DNA of 64,000 bases from Pedobacter terrae (GTDB lineage Bacteria > Bacteroidota > Bacteroidia > Sphingobacteriales > Sphingobacteriaceae). Shown in pieces: positions 30,425 through 40,027 of this stretch (positions within the stretch are counted from its first letter, which is position 1; the number at the start of each line of letters is the position of its first letter). The notes beneath the pieces are model-generated. The model saw nothing but the letters and a program-made list of their open reading frames with translations. It had not been told where the DNA came from and did not search any database. The translations under genes were made by a program, and so were the position numbers. The DNA is taken from positions 62,001 through 126,000 of the forward strand of contig NZ_FNCH01000008.1 in the NCBI RefSeq assembly GCF_900100705.1. Reading direction: 5' to 3'.

Positions 30425-30892
30425 CTACAGCGGATAAGCGGTTTCACTCTTCGGTTCGGAAAGTACAAAATAGCTCTGAACAGTCGTAATATTGGGCAGT
30501 GTAGCCAGTTTATTCCGTAGAAACTCGTGGTAGGCATCCATATCTTTTGTGGCAATACGCAAAATAAAATCATGCGCCCCCGTCATTTGCAGGCATTCCA
30601 TTACTTCCCCAAACTTCGAAACCTCCGTTTCAAATTCGATCAGGGTTTTAGCCGTATGCTCTTTCAACAACACATGCGAGAAAGCAATCAGGTTTCTGTT
30701 TATTTTTTTCCGATCAAGAATCGCCACTATTCTTTTAATATAGCCCTGTTCCTTTAATCGTCTTATACGCTCATGTATGGTTGCTATCGATTTATGCAGC
30801 TTCAACGATATCTCTTTATGCGTTAAAGCAGCATCATGCTGCAACAATTTTAATATTTCGGTATCAACCTGATCTAAATCTCCGTGTATCAT
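30425..30892 (-). CDS. Lrp/AsnC-family transcriptional regulator
   Basis: ATG 30892 gives 155 residues, the normal size; a longer frame to 30940 is unlikely. The N-terminal helix-turn-helix reads LDQVDTEILKLLQHDAALTH and KEISLKLHKSIATIHERIRR; the C-terminal RAM domain has ECLQMTGAHDFILRIATKDM and TTVQSYFVLSE. Such proteins sense amino acids. It is divergent from cysM, 195 bp away, so control of cysteine synthesis in answer to an amino acid is likely. Confidence 0.9.
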   Translation of the reverse strand: MIHGDLDQVDTEILKLLQHDAALTHKEISLKLHKSIATIHERIRRLKEQGYIKRIVAILDRKKINRNLIAFSHVLLKEHTAKTLIEFETEVSKFGEVMECLQMTGAHDFILRIATKDMDAYHEFLRNKLATLPNITTVQSYFVLSEPKSETAYPL

Positions 30893-31087
30893 GTTCGCTG
30901 ATGAATGAAAAAAAATATAATTGACCTTAAAAAAAACCACCCAAACTGAAATAAAAATTAATAACTCATCAAAAAAACAGAAAATTTATGAAAAAAAAGA
31001 CTTCTGTTGACACAAATAAGAATAATACGGAGTTTTACCGAAATTTAATTAATTAAAAATTTACTTTAATTGATTTAAAAAACCTCC

Positions 31088-32134
31088 ATGAAAGCATTAA
31101 CAGCTAATGAATTTACAACTTCCAATATGGGAAAATTTGAACATTTATCACTCCTGGTTGGCAATACCCCAATGCTGGAGCTTACTTATACCTACCAGGG
31201 GAGTATAGGTAAAATTTATGTTAAATGTGAACACTACAACCTAACCGGCAGTATTAAAGACAGGATGGCACTTTACACCCTTAAAAAAGCTTATGCTGAG
31301 GGTAAAATCAAAGCTGGCGATCGTATAGTTGAGGCTACCAGCGGCAACACCGGTATAGCATTTGCAGCAATAGGTAAAGCTTTAGGTCATCCGGTAACTA
31401 TTATTATGCCCAACTGGTTGAGTAAAGAGCGCATGGACATTATCAAAAGTTTAGGTGCTGAAATTATTTTGGTGAGCAAAGAAGAAGGCGGATTTATTGG
31501 CAGCATTAAACTTGCAGAAGAAATGGCCACAAAAGACACAAATATCTTTTTACCAAAACAGTTCGAAAACCTGGCCAATCCGGAAGCACACGAACATACT
31601 ACAGGGAAGGAAATCTGGGGGCAATTGCAATTGAAAAACATATCGCCCGATGCTTTTGTTGCCGGTGTAGGCACCGGAGGAACCATCATGGGTGTAGGCA
31701 ACTTTTTAAGAAAGCAAAATGCTGATATTAAAATACATCCGCTGGAGCCTGCAGAGTCACCTACTTTAACCACGGGCTATAAAGTGGGCAGCCATAGAAT
31801 TCAGGGTATTTCTGATGAGTTCATTCCCGAAATTGTTCAACTGAGCGAACTGGATGAAGTGGTACAGGTAAACGATGGCGATGCCATACTCATGGCGCAA
31901 AAACTGGCAGAAAAACTTGGTTTAGCTGTAGGTATATCATCAGGAGCCAATGTGATTGGTGCCATCAAACAACAGCAAAAAATGGGAATCGGCAGCTGTG
32001 TTGTGACCATCTTTTCTGATAGCAACAAAAAATATTTAAGTACCGATTTAATGAAGCAGGAACCCGTTAGAGCAGGATACATTACCCCTGAAGTAGATTT
32101 TCTGGATTATCAGGCCTTTAGCAGATTACACTAA
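31088..32134 (+). CDS. cysM: Cysteine synthase (CysM-like)
   Basis: 348 residues of the PLP fold-type II family. The PLP lysine is in [13 protein letters not shown], the substrate loop is [15 protein letters not shown] and the phosphate-binding [12 protein letters not shown] follows, with [11 protein letters not shown] later. It makes cysteine from O-acetylserine (or a related activated serine) and sulfide or thiosulfate. It is longer than E. coli CysM (303 residues), mainly through an N-terminal lead of about 20 residues and a C-terminal tail. DsbD genes follow 23 bp downstream. A cystathionine beta-synthase-like role cannot be excluded. Confidence 0.85.
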   Translation: MKALTANEFTTSNMGKFEHLSLLVGNTPMLELTYTYQGSIGKIYVKCEHYNLTGSIKDRMALYTLKKAYAEGKIKAGDRIVEATSGNTGIAFAAIGKALGHPVTIIMPNWLSKERMDIIKSLGAEIILVSKEEGGFIGSIKLAEEMATKDTNIFLPKQFENLANPEAHEHTTGKEIWGQLQLKNISPDAFVAGVGTGGTIMGVGNFLRKQNADIKIHPLEPAESPTLTTGYKVGSHRIQGISDEFIPEIVQLSELDEVVQVNDGDAILMAQKLAEKLGLAVGISSGANVIGAIKQQQKMGIGSCVVTIFSDSNKKYLSTDLMKQEPVRAGYITPEVDFLDYQAFSRLH

Positions 32135-32157
32135 CCACCATAACCAATAACCACAAC

Positions 32158-32607
32158 ATGAAAAAAATCATCTTTTTATTATGCACCGTATGCCTGATCA
32201 ACCTAAGTGCATACAGCCAGATTTTAAAACCGGTAACCTGGAGTTACGCTGCGAAAAAAACCGGTCCAAATACCGCTACTGTTTTCATTAAAGCCACTAT
32301 AGATCAGGGTTGGCACCTTTACTCGCAATTTGTTAAAGATGGAGGCCCTGTTAAAACAACCTTTACCTTTCCAGCAGCAGCTGCTTATACCCTGGTTGGA
32401 AAAACAATCGAACCAAAAGCGATAACCAAATTCGAATCTACTTTCAAAATGGATGTGAGCTATTTCGAAAAATCAGTAGTATTTCAACAAAAAGTAAAGT
32501 TGAAAGGTAAAACCGCAACCGTTAAAGGCAGTGTAGAATTTATGGTATGCGATGATAAACAATGTTTGCCGCCAGAACAGATCGACTTTAGTGTTCCTGT
32601 AAAATAA
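32158..32607 (+). CDS. Periplasmic DsbD alpha-like domain protein
   Basis: 149 residues with a signal peptide (1-20, ending SAYSQ). The fold wording (PVTWSYAAKKTGPNTATVFI, DQGWHLYSQF, GSVEFMVCDDKQCLPPEQIDFSVPV) matches the N-terminal domain of DsbD, with a Cys pair in CDDKQC. It would pass electrons from the membrane part of DsbD to periplasmic targets. In E. coli this domain is fused to DsbD; here it is a separate gene 16 bp before dsbD. Confidence 0.85.
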   Translation: MKKIIFLLCTVCLINLSAYSQILKPVTWSYAAKKTGPNTATVFIKATIDQGWHLYSQFVKDGGPVKTTFTFPAAAAYTLVGKTIEPKAITKFESTFKMDVSYFEKSVVFQQKVKLKGKTATVKGSVEFMVCDDKQCLPPEQIDFSVPVK

Positions 32608-32623
32608 TAGCGTAACCAAGCAT

Positions 32624-34273
32624 ATGATACCCTTAAAAAAAATCTGTCTCGGTTTGCTGTTCTTCGGTGCCATATCCTTAAACGGCTATGCACAAGACAG
32701 CACTGGCACCGATGACCTTACATTTACAGAGATTAAGCCTGAAACGCCTGATAGTACAATTAAAGCGACAGATACGGTCGTTAAAACAGCAGTCGGAGTA
32801 GCCACTACTGTTAAACAAACCGTTACACCATCAAAAGAAGGACACAAAACCTTATGGGGGATTTTTATTGCAGGCTTTATTGGCGGTTTAGCTGCTTTGT
32901 TGATGCCTTGCATCTTCCCCATGTTGCCCCTTACAGTAAGTTTTTTCACTAAAGGTTCAGAAAAAGGAAAAGCTTTTCAACGGGCAGCATTATATGGTTT
33001 TTTTATTATCCTCATTTATGTGGTACTCGGACTTCTGGTGACCGTAATTTTTGGAGCCGATGCTTTAAACAGCTTATCTACCAATGGGATCTTTAATTTC
33101 TTTTTCTTCTTATTGCTTATTGCTTTCGCAGCTTCATTTTTAGGGGCTTTCGAAATTACCCTGCCCTCTTCATGGGTAAATAAAATGGATGCCAATTCGG
33201 ATAAAGGCGGTATTGCAGGGTTATTTTTTATGGCTGGAACCCTGGCTCTAGTATCTTTCTCTTGCACTGGCCCAATTATCGGTACCCTATTGGTACAGGC
33301 GGCTACAACTGGTGCTTTGTTAGGCCCAGCGATTGGCATGTTTGGATTTTCATTAGCATTGGCTATTCCTTTTGCCTTGTTTGCGCTATTTCCTTCTGCC
33401 ATGAACAAACTGCCAAAATCTGGTGGTTGGTTAAACAGTGTTAAGGTGGTGCTTGGATTTCTTGAACTTGCTTTTGCCTTAAAATTCTTGAGCAATGTAG
33501 ACCTGGCCTACCATTGGGAATGGTTTGACCGCGAAATATTCCTAAGCCTGTGGATTGTTATTTTCGGGATGATGGGCATTTATCTTTTGGGTAAACTAAA
33601 GTTTTCGCACGATAGTCCATTGGCATTTATCTCCGTACCGAGACTTTTTCTCGCTACGATAGTATTGGCTTTTACCATTTACTTAATCCCCGGAATGTGG
33701 GGGGCGCCATTAAAGAGTATTTCTGCTTTTCTTCCACCGCAGGAAACGCAGGATTTCGATCTGTATACCACCAGTTTATTAGGCGGAAAACAGACCACAA
33801 CAATTGATGGTCCGCACAAATACGCAGATAAATTTCATGCGCCGTTAAAGCTCAATGCCTATTTCGATTATGATGAAGGTTTAGCTGCAGCTAAAAAACT
33901 GAATAAACCTGTATTAATTGATTTTACCGGCCATGCCTGCGTAAACTGCAGAAAAATGGAAGCCAATGTTTGGCCAGATAAAGACGTATATAAAATGATC
34001 AGTAATGATTATGTATTGATTCAGCTGTATGTGGATGATAAAACAGAACTGGCACCTGCTGATGTAACCATTACGCCCGAAGGGAAAAAGCTCACCACCA
34101 TTGGCAAAAAATGGAGTGACCTGCAGGCCAGGAAATTCCAGTCTAATTCGCAGCCGTTTTATGTACTGCTAGATCCAAAAACAGAAACACTATTGGCACC
34201 ACCACAAGGTGCTGATTATGAAATAGCTAATTATCGAAAATTCTTAAAAAGTGGTTTAAACGCTTTCCACTAA
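32624..34273 (+). CDS. dsbD: Thiol:disulfide interchange protein DsbD (membrane and thioredoxin parts)
   Basis: 549 residues: signal peptide (1-23), a linker with many Thr/Lys, then the DsbD transmembrane domain of eight or so spans with its two Cys in LLMPCIFPMLPL and FSCTGPIIGTLL, then a C-terminal thioredoxin domain with HACVNCRKMEANVW (CVNC). It moves reducing power from cytosolic thioredoxin to the periplasm. The alpha domain is encoded separately just upstream. Linkage to cysM may reflect a shared thiol theme. A clear terminator follows. Confidence 0.93.
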   Translation: MIPLKKICLGLLFFGAISLNGYAQDSTGTDDLTFTEIKPETPDSTIKATDTVVKTAVGVATTVKQTVTPSKEGHKTLWGIFIAGFIGGLAALLMPCIFPMLPLTVSFFTKGSEKGKAFQRAALYGFFIILIYVVLGLLVTVIFGADALNSLSTNGIFNFFFFLLLIAFAASFLGAFEITLPSSWVNKMDANSDKGGIAGLFFMAGTLALVSFSCTGPIIGTLLVQAATTGALLGPAIGMFGFSLALAIPFALFALFPSAMNKLPKSGGWLNSVKVVLGFLELAFALKFLSNVDLAYHWEWFDREIFLSLWIVIFGMMGIYLLGKLKFSHDSPLAFISVPRLFLATIVLAFTIYLIPGMWGAPLKSISAFLPPQETQDFDLYTTSLLGGKQTTTIDGPHKYADKFHAPLKLNAYFDYDEGLAAAKKLNKPVLIDFTGHACVNCRKMEANVWPDKDVYKMISNDYVLIQLYVDDKTELAPADVTITPEGKKLTTIGKKWSDLQARKFQSNSQPFYVLLDPKTETLLAPPQGADYEIANYRKFLKSGLNAFH

Positions 34274-34319
34274 GACAGATAGGAACAAAAGCGTTGATTT
34301 TAATTTTAGTTAATGATGT

Positions 34320-34352
34320 AAGGACAGTACCGGATGGTCTGTCCTTTTTTTC
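34320..34352 (+). terminator. Intrinsic terminator after dsbD
   Basis: AGGACAG (34321-34327) pairs with CTGTCCT (34339-34345), followed by a run of T. Confidence 0.85.
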
Positions 34353-34993
34353 TTTTGGATGCGTAACGCCATGAAATTTAACGCCTACGGCGATGCTTTT
34401 GAAATGGAATTAGCCCGACAAGGCGTAACATGATTAAAATTGGATGAGTAGTATTTTGCTTTTTGCCACGGAAAGCACGGAATAACGATGCATTTTTCTA
34501 ATCTCATGGTCTGTGTCTCCACAGATCACTCCTAAATATTTTTTTGATCTGTGAGGACACAGACCTTAGCTATACATATTGTTATTAATAGGAGCGCATG
34601 GCTTGTACAAAACAATAAATTTCTTCCCGTTTTCCGCTTATACGCTTCGCTGCCTCGTACCTCGTTGCTGCAGGGTATCGCTGCAACCGTGGCTAAATGG
34701 CCAAAACAGCTTTTCATTGTTAAGGTTGCAGGATGTACAAAACTTTGTTCAAAACACCAATACTACACACTAGGTGCCTTCCTAATTGTCAAAATTTTAC
34801 CCTACCATACATGATAAAAAAATTTAAATGCTTTTAACATATCAATTTCTATTGGCTACCTTATATTCCCAAATACTAAGATTGTAGAATTTACTGATAA
34901 AACGACCAAAGAAAAAAAAATAAATGTTCTTATAACGTTTATTATTTTAAATATTTTACTTTTACTTTAAGAATCTTCCAAGTATAAACCCGT
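34353..34993. other. Intergenic region with long hairpin
   Basis: No gene seen. It holds a CCACGGAAAGCACGG unit (about 34465), a 21-bp inverted repeat (34508-34565) and an A+T-rich stretch before the first GH51 gene. Confidence 0.6.
34508..34565. repeat. Long inverted repeat (GGTCTGTGTC / GACACAGACC)
   Basis: Arms 34508-34528 and 34545-34565 pair with one mismatch and one wobble around a 16-nt loop. Related half-elements are seen at about 23085 and 39980. Confidence 0.75.
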
Positions 34994-36997
34994 ATGAAAT
35001 TAAATTACCCTATAAAAAGTATCTTTTCGGCATGTATTGCGTATGCTGCTATTGGAATTGGATACACTACCGCAGTGCAGGCCCAAACTGCAAAAGTAAT
35101 TAAAGTTAAAACAAACCAAAGTATTGCAAAAGTGCAGCCGAATATGTGGGGTGTTTTTTTCGAGGATATTAACTTTGGTGCCGATGGTGGTATTTATGCC
35201 GAACTCATTAAAAACCGCTCTTTCGAATTTACCAAACCTTTAATGGGCTGGACAATTCAACGGAAAAAGCAACAGGAAGGCGAAATATTGGTGGTAAACC
35301 GAAAAGAGGTAAATACTGCCAATCCCAGGTATCTACAAATAAAAAAACAAACCGACGATTTTGAACTCATAAATGAGGGGTTTAAAGGTATTGGTGTAAA
35401 AAAAGGATTGCGCTACGATTTTTCATTAATGTACCGACAATCAGCCCCAGGTGTTAAAATGGTGCTGATGTTAAAAGATGCAAACAATAAAGTTATCGGA
35501 CAGGGAACTTTAACACCTAACCAAACCGGTAGCGACTGGAAAAAACAGTCAGCAAGTTTTACCGCTACGGAAACTGATCCAAAAGCTAAATTTTCCATTA
35601 TGTTTCAGGGCAGAGGAAACATCGATCTGGACATGATTAGCCTTTTCCCTGGCGATACCTGGAAAAACCGTCCGCAAGGATTAAGGGCAGATATGGTGCA
35701 GTTACTGGCCGATATGAAACCTGGTTTTATCCGTTTTCCGGGCGGCTGTATTGTAGAAGGAACCGACCTGGCCAACCGTTACCAATGGAAAAAAACCATT
35801 GGCCCGATTGAAGACAGGCAACTGATTATTAACCGCTGGAATACTGAATTTGCAAACCGTGCTGCGCCGGATTATTTTCAAAGTTTCGGTTTGGGCTTTT
35901 TCGAATATTTCCAACTGGCTGAAGATATAGGCTCAGATGCGCTGCCGATATTAAATTGCGGTATGGCTTGCCAGTTTAACTCTGCTGAAGTAGCTTCTCT
36001 TGATGAACTGGATCCTTATGTACAGGATGCCTTAGATTTGATTGAATTTGCCAATGGCGATGTAACCACCAAATGGGGTAAAGTGCGCGCCGATTTAGGT
36101 CACCCGAAACCTTTCAATTTAAAAATGATGGGTGTTGGAAATGAAAACTGGGGACCACAATACCTGGAAAGGTTAGCCATTTTCACCAAAGCCATCAAAG
36201 CAAAATATCCTGATTTTAAACTGATCAACAGTTCTGGAACGGATCCTGAAGGAGATCGCTTTAACTTATTGAATACTACTTTAAGAAGCAATAATGCTGA
36301 CTTTATTGACGAACACTATTACCGATCTGCCGATTGGTTTTTAAAAAACGCCGGCCGTTACGATAACTATCCGAGAAACGGATCGAAGGTTTTTGTTGGC
36401 GAATATGCGGTACATGCAGACAATAGTATAGTTGGAAGTAACCGTAACAACTGGCAAAGTGCATTAGCTTCGGCTTCGTTAATGACAGGTTTGGAGCGCA
36501 ATGCCGATGTAGTACAAATGGCCTCTTATGCCCCGCTTTTCGCTAATATTGATGCCTGGCAATGGGCGCCCGATATGATCTGGGTAGATAACCTGAAATC
36601 CTATGGTACCCCAGATTATTATGTTCAGAAACAGTTTTCTACCAATAAAGGGACGGATGTAGTTGCAATTACGCTTGATGAGAAGAACATTATCGGTCAG
36701 GATGGCCTTTATGCCTCTGCCGTAACCGATCAGGCAAAAAAAGAGCTCATTATTAAAATCGCCAACAACTCCAATCAATCGCAGCAAATCGATTTTGACC
36801 TTGAAGGGAAAATGAAATTAAAAAGTAAGGCGACCAATGAGGAAATAGCAAACAGCAACCTCACTCAGGTTAATTCTTTTGAAAACCCTGAAGCGGTAAG
36901 TCCGAAAAAAAGCACGATCAACCTCAAAGGCAAAAAATTAAATATTGCGTTAAAACCTTACTCTTTTAACGTAATCAAAATTCCATTTAACCAATAG
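34994..36997 (+). CDS. Alpha-L-arabinofuranosidase, GH51 with carbohydrate-binding insert
   Basis: 667 residues with a signal peptide (about 1-31, ending VQAQ). [20 protein letters not shown] and [13 protein letters not shown] mark the GH51 catalytic barrel. The acid/base Glu is in GVGNENWG (about residue 383) and the nucleophile Glu in VGEYAVH (about 469). Residues 85-215 form an inserted jelly-roll resembling CBM4_9, and the C-terminal 130 residues are the beta-sandwich of the family. It releases terminal arabinofuranose from arabinan or arabinoxylan. The next gene is another GH51, 13 bp on. Confidence 0.92.
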   Translation: MKLNYPIKSIFSACIAYAAIGIGYTTAVQAQTAKVIKVKTNQSIAKVQPNMWGVFFEDINFGADGGIYAELIKNRSFEFTKPLMGWTIQRKKQQEGEILVVNRKEVNTANPRYLQIKKQTDDFELINEGFKGIGVKKGLRYDFSLMYRQSAPGVKMVLMLKDANNKVIGQGTLTPNQTGSDWKKQSASFTATETDPKAKFSIMFQGRGNIDLDMISLFPGDTWKNRPQGLRADMVQLLADMKPGFIRFPGGCIVEGTDLANRYQWKKTIGPIEDRQLIINRWNTEFANRAAPDYFQSFGLGFFEYFQLAEDIGSDALPILNCGMACQFNSAEVASLDELDPYVQDALDLIEFANGDVTTKWGKVRADLGHPKPFNLKMMGVGNENWGPQYLERLAIFTKAIKAKYPDFKLINSSGTDPEGDRFNLLNTTLRSNNADFIDEHYYRSADWFLKNAGRYDNYPRNGSKVFVGEYAVHADNSIVGSNRNNWQSALASASLMTGLERNADVVQMASYAPLFANIDAWQWAPDMIWVDNLKSYGTPDYYVQKQFSTNKGTDVVAITLDEKNIIGQDGLYASAVTDQAKKELIIKIANNSNQSQQIDFDLEGKMKLKSKATNEEIANSNLTQVNSFENPEAVSPKKSTINLKGKKLNIALKPYSFNVIKIPFNQ

Positions 36998-37010
36998 ATT
37001 TAACGAGATC

Positions 37011-38552
37011 ATGATGAAAAAACTTCTCTTATCTGCAGCCCTATTCTGCAGCTCTATTTTAGTGCATGCACAAAACGAAACCCAGCTAACCATTAAACCT
37101 GCAGGCGATCAAGTGGTGAGCAAACACATTTACGGTCATTTTTCAGAACATTTAGGCCGCTGTATTTACGATGGCTTTTGGGTGGATGAAAATTCGAATA
37201 TTCCTAATAAAGGAAGAATCCGTTTAGATATTGTAGATGCTTTAAAAAAGATAAAAGTTCCGAACTTACGCTGGCCGGGAGGTTGTTTTGCTGATGAATA
37301 CCATTGGAGAGATGGCATTGGTCCGAGGAACCAGCGCCCAAAAATGGTAAATACCAATTGGGGCGGCGTAACAGAAGACAATAGCTTTGGTACACACGAG
37401 TTTTTAGACCTCTGCCAAATGCTGGATTGTGAACCTTATATTGCCGGAAATGTAGGTAGCGGAACAGTTGAGGAAATGGCCAAATGGGTAGAATATCTAA
37501 ATTTTGATGGCGTAAGCCCAATGACCGCCATCCGCAGTCAAAACGGTAGAGAAAAACCATGGAAAGTTTCTTTCTGGGGTGTAGGTAACGAAAGCTGGGG
37601 TTGCGGTGGCAACATGACCCCTGCTTATTATTCTGATCTTTACCGCAGGTATGCTACTTATGCACGCAACTATCCGGGTGCTCCGCTAAAAAGAATTGCC
37701 AGTGGAGCCAATTCAGGTGATTACAACTGGACTGAAACCTGTATGAAAAATATTGGCGACCAAATGTGGGGATTAACTTTACACTATTACACCATCCCTA
37801 CAGGAAACTGGGGCAAAAAAGGGTCAGCTACCAAATTTGATGAAGCACAATACTTTTCGACCATGAAAAACTGCCTGCATATGGAAGAACTGGTAAGCAA
37901 ACACTCCGCGATAATGGATAAATACGATCCTAAAAAGAAAGTTGCTTTAGTGGTTGATGAATGGGGAATCTGGACAGATGTGGAACCTGGAACCAATCCT
38001 GGTTTCTTGTACCAACAGAATAGTTTACGCGATGCTTTAATTGCAGGAACGACCTTAAATATCTTCAATAACCATTCTGACCGTGTAAAAATGGCCAACC
38101 TGGCGCAAACAGTGAATGTTTTACAGGCTTTAATACTAACCGAAAAAGATAAGATGATCCTTACCCCTACTTATCATGTTTTCGATCTTTACAAAGTACA
38201 CCAGGATGCCAAGTATTTACCCATTGCATTCACTAGTCCTGATTATGTTGTAGGTGGTCAAAAAATACCGGCTTTAAATGTTTCTGCTTCGCAGGACGCC
38301 AGTGGTGCCATTCATATTTCATTGGTTAATTTAGATCCTAACAAAAAAATTGCACTGAGTACGGTTTTAGATGGCCTAAAATGGAGCACAGTTACAGGAC
38401 AAATTTTAACCTCGGCTAAGCTAACTGACGTAAATACATTTAACGATTTGAACAAAGTGCACAATGCAAAATTTACGGGTGCAAAAAAATCAGGCAATTC
38501 ATTAAAAGTAGAGTTACCAGCTCAATCTGTTGTGGTTCTGGAATTAAAGTAA
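37011..38552 (+). CDS. Alpha-L-arabinofuranosidase, compact GH51
   Basis: 513 residues, signal peptide about 1-21 (ending VHAQ). [19 protein letters not shown] and [20 protein letters not shown] are GH51 core motifs; acid/base Glu lies in [11 protein letters not shown] (about 194), the nucleophile in VVDEWGIW (about 317). It lacks the inserted binding module of its neighbour, so the two likely act on different side-chain contexts and are co-transcribed. An alternative ATG one codon downstream (MKKLL) is equally good. Confidence 0.92.
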   Translation: MMKKLLLSAALFCSSILVHAQNETQLTIKPAGDQVVSKHIYGHFSEHLGRCIYDGFWVDENSNIPNKGRIRLDIVDALKKIKVPNLRWPGGCFADEYHWRDGIGPRNQRPKMVNTNWGGVTEDNSFGTHEFLDLCQMLDCEPYIAGNVGSGTVEEMAKWVEYLNFDGVSPMTAIRSQNGREKPWKVSFWGVGNESWGCGGNMTPAYYSDLYRRYATYARNYPGAPLKRIASGANSGDYNWTETCMKNIGDQMWGLTLHYYTIPTGNWGKKGSATKFDEAQYFSTMKNCLHMEELVSKHSAIMDKYDPKKKVALVVDEWGIWTDVEPGTNPGFLYQQNSLRDALIAGTTLNIFNNHSDRVKMANLAQTVNVLQALILTEKDKMILTPTYHVFDLYKVHQDAKYLPIAFTSPDYVVGGQKIPALNVSASQDASGAIHISLVNLDPNKKIALSTVLDGLKWSTVTGQILTSAKLTDVNTFNDLNKVHNAKFTGAKKSGNSLKVELPAQSVVVLELK

Positions 38553-38555
38553 TTT

Positions 38556-38599
38556 AATCAGGACGAGAAAGTTTAAAACCTTATCCTGATTCATAAAAA
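38556..38599 (+). terminator. Stem-loop after GH51 pair
   Basis: AATCAGGA (38556-38563) pairs with TCCTGATT (38584-38591), with A-rich DNA after. A weak terminator. Confidence 0.5.
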
Positions 38600-38684
38600 A
38601 ATTAATATGCTTTTTTGGATGATTGTTATTGGGGCTTTTTAATGCTGACGCACAATCTCTTAAAGCAGCATAACCTTTTTAAAC

Positions 38685-38706
38685 AGATCCTGAAACAAGT
38701 TCAGGA
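38685..38706. repeat. R3 repeat left of ADP-ribosyltransferase cassette
   Basis: Core CCTGAAACAAGTTCAGG. The 22-bp unit is identical to the copy at 39935-39956, in the same orientation. Confidence 0.85.
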
Positions 38707-38906
38707 GGACAAATACTCATCCAAACGTCCTGCTGAACTTGTTTTACAGCGTAGCTTTCTGTCCAAATAAAGACTCTTGCACATCATACAGACTTGTTTC
38801 AGTATTTATATATACTTGTCAATCAATCGAATGATACTCGTACTCCATGAATCAAGAAATAGCTCCATTTTAAATACAAGATGATTTTCAATTATAATAT
38901 TACTTG

Positions 38907-38914
38907 TAATTTTG
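38907..38914 (+). promoter_or_regulatory. Possible -7 element of the ADP-ribosyltransferase gene
   Basis: TAATTTTG fits TAnnTTTG, 32 bp before the TTG start; no good -33 TTTG is present. Confidence 0.45.
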
Positions 38915-38946
38915 GTATGTTAGTGTAAACAAAGTCCAATTATCAT

Positions 38947-39504
38947 TTGACCAAAGCAGAACAATACGCAAGAAAACATTTAAGTCGTGATATTGATTGT
39001 ATACAGAATAGCGATAGGAACATAGAGTTCCCTAATCTAACCGTATATGAAAAGGCTATTATTTATAAATATACAGAAGATGGCTATGAAAATGTTAATG
39101 AATTGCTGAGGTCTTCAAAAGGGATGAAAAGTAATGAGTTTGCTTCTGTACTAAATAATTCATTAACGAAAATAGATAACTATGAAGGGCAGGTATTCAG
39201 ATGTGCAGACTTAAATGCTTTTGAACTGGAAAAATATTTAAAAGCAGAAAAAGAAGGCGTCCCTATAACCGAATACACATTTATATCAGCTACAAAATCG
39301 GAGTTAACGGCCCTAGCATTTGGAAAAAACACCAAATTTGTCATATATTCAAAAACAGGAAAAGAAATTGAAAAAATCAGTAAATTTGGTAAACATAATC
39401 CACCGAACGAAAAGGAAGTTTTGTTTAAGTCTGGTAGATCTTTCAATATATTAGAGATTGTAGAAGAACCCAGCCAAACGGTTATAACGATGGAGGAAGT
39501 ATAA
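38947..39504 (+). CDS. Small ADP-ribosyltransferase (R-S-E class), toxin-like
   Basis: 185 residues from TTG 38947; an in-frame stop at 38926 excludes a longer form. The order of motifs matches the ADP-ribosyltransferase exoenzyme fold: an N-terminal helical part (AIIYKYTEDGYENVNELL), R85 in QVFRCADL, an S-T-S-like block ISATKS (114-118) after ITEYTF, and E155/E157 in PPNEKEVLFKSG, the ExE motif. There is no signal peptide, membrane span or delivery domain. It probably transfers ADP-ribose from NAD to a target protein. A 117-residue gene follows after 1 bp, like an antitoxin or immunity gene. The DNA is visibly more A+T-rich than the flanks. The fold call comes from motifs, not a search. Confidence 0.75.
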   Translation: MTKAEQYARKHLSRDIDCIQNSDRNIEFPNLTVYEKAIIYKYTEDGYENVNELLRSSKGMKSNEFASVLNNSLTKIDNYEGQVFRCADLNAFELEKYLKAEKEGVPITEYTFISATKSELTALAFGKNTKFVIYSKTGKEIEKISKFGKHNPPNEKEVLFKSGRSFNILEIVEEPSQTVITMEEV

Positions 39505-39505
39505 G

Positions 39506-39859
39506 ATGACAACATTACAAGCAGTAAAAAAAACAAATCAGATTGATAATGAAGAATTACATGAAATAACGAAAATAATGTTTGATTCGTTTTTTATAAA
39601 TGGCGAATATAAAAGTCAATCATATGTTGCTAAAAAAGAACAACTAATTGATTCATTTTCGACGTTTATTCAGCAATACCTTAAACTTAACTTTTCTGGC
39701 TCAAAGGAAAAAAAGTTACGTCTGATGAAATTCGTCGCCAAATTAAATATGCAAAAGGAATTACTTGAGCTTGCAAGTGGTGAAACAAATTTAAAAGATA
39801 TCGAAAAAGCAGGCCAAAGATTAGGTAAAAAATCACAATCTGCATTCGAATCAAAATAA
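39506..39859 (+). CDS. Unknown partner of the ADP-ribosyltransferase, possible antitoxin/immunity protein
   Basis: 117 residues, no signal peptide or membrane span, mainly helical and charged (KEKKLRLMKFVAKLN, ETNLKDIEKAGQRLGKK). The start lies directly after the transferase stop (one base between them), a spacing usual for toxin and immunity pairs. I do not recognise the family. An antitoxin or immunity role is inferred only from the arrangement; it could also be a substrate or accessory protein. Confidence 0.6.
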   Translation: MTTLQAVKKTNQIDNEELHEITKIMFDSFFINGEYKSQSYVAKKEQLIDSFSTFIQQYLKLNFSGSKEKKLRLMKFVAKLNMQKELLELASGETNLKDIEKAGQRLGKKSQSAFESK

Positions 39860-39934
39860 ATTTCTCTGCATATTTTACTGAACTTATTTCAGTATCCTTT
39901 TAGTTGAATACATTAACTTCGAAACCTGACCTGT

Positions 39935-39956
39935 AGATCCTGAAACAAGTTCAGGA
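39935..39956. repeat. R3 repeat right of ADP-ribosyltransferase cassette
   Basis: Identical 22-bp partner of 38685-38706. Next to it (39974-40000) is a GATCTGTGGGAGCACAGACC hairpin. Confidence 0.85.
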
Positions 39957-40027
39957 TGACGGATTTGAATAACAATAGTGATCTGTGGGAGCACAGACCA
40001 CGGAATAAGATCACGAAAATCAGTCCC

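Noticed and set aside
30893..31087. Riboswitch or T-box upstream of cysM
   Set aside because: The region is A+T-rich with no stable conserved stem pattern that I can recognise; the divergent Lrp gene explains likely control.
33016..33495. 159-residue minus-strand open frame within dsbD
   Set aside because: Opposite-strand shadow of the DsbD membrane domain with low-complexity composition.
38553..40027. Transposon or integron carrying the ADP-ribosyltransferase
   Set aside because: No transposase or integrase gene and no terminal inverted repeats beyond the short R3 units were seen.
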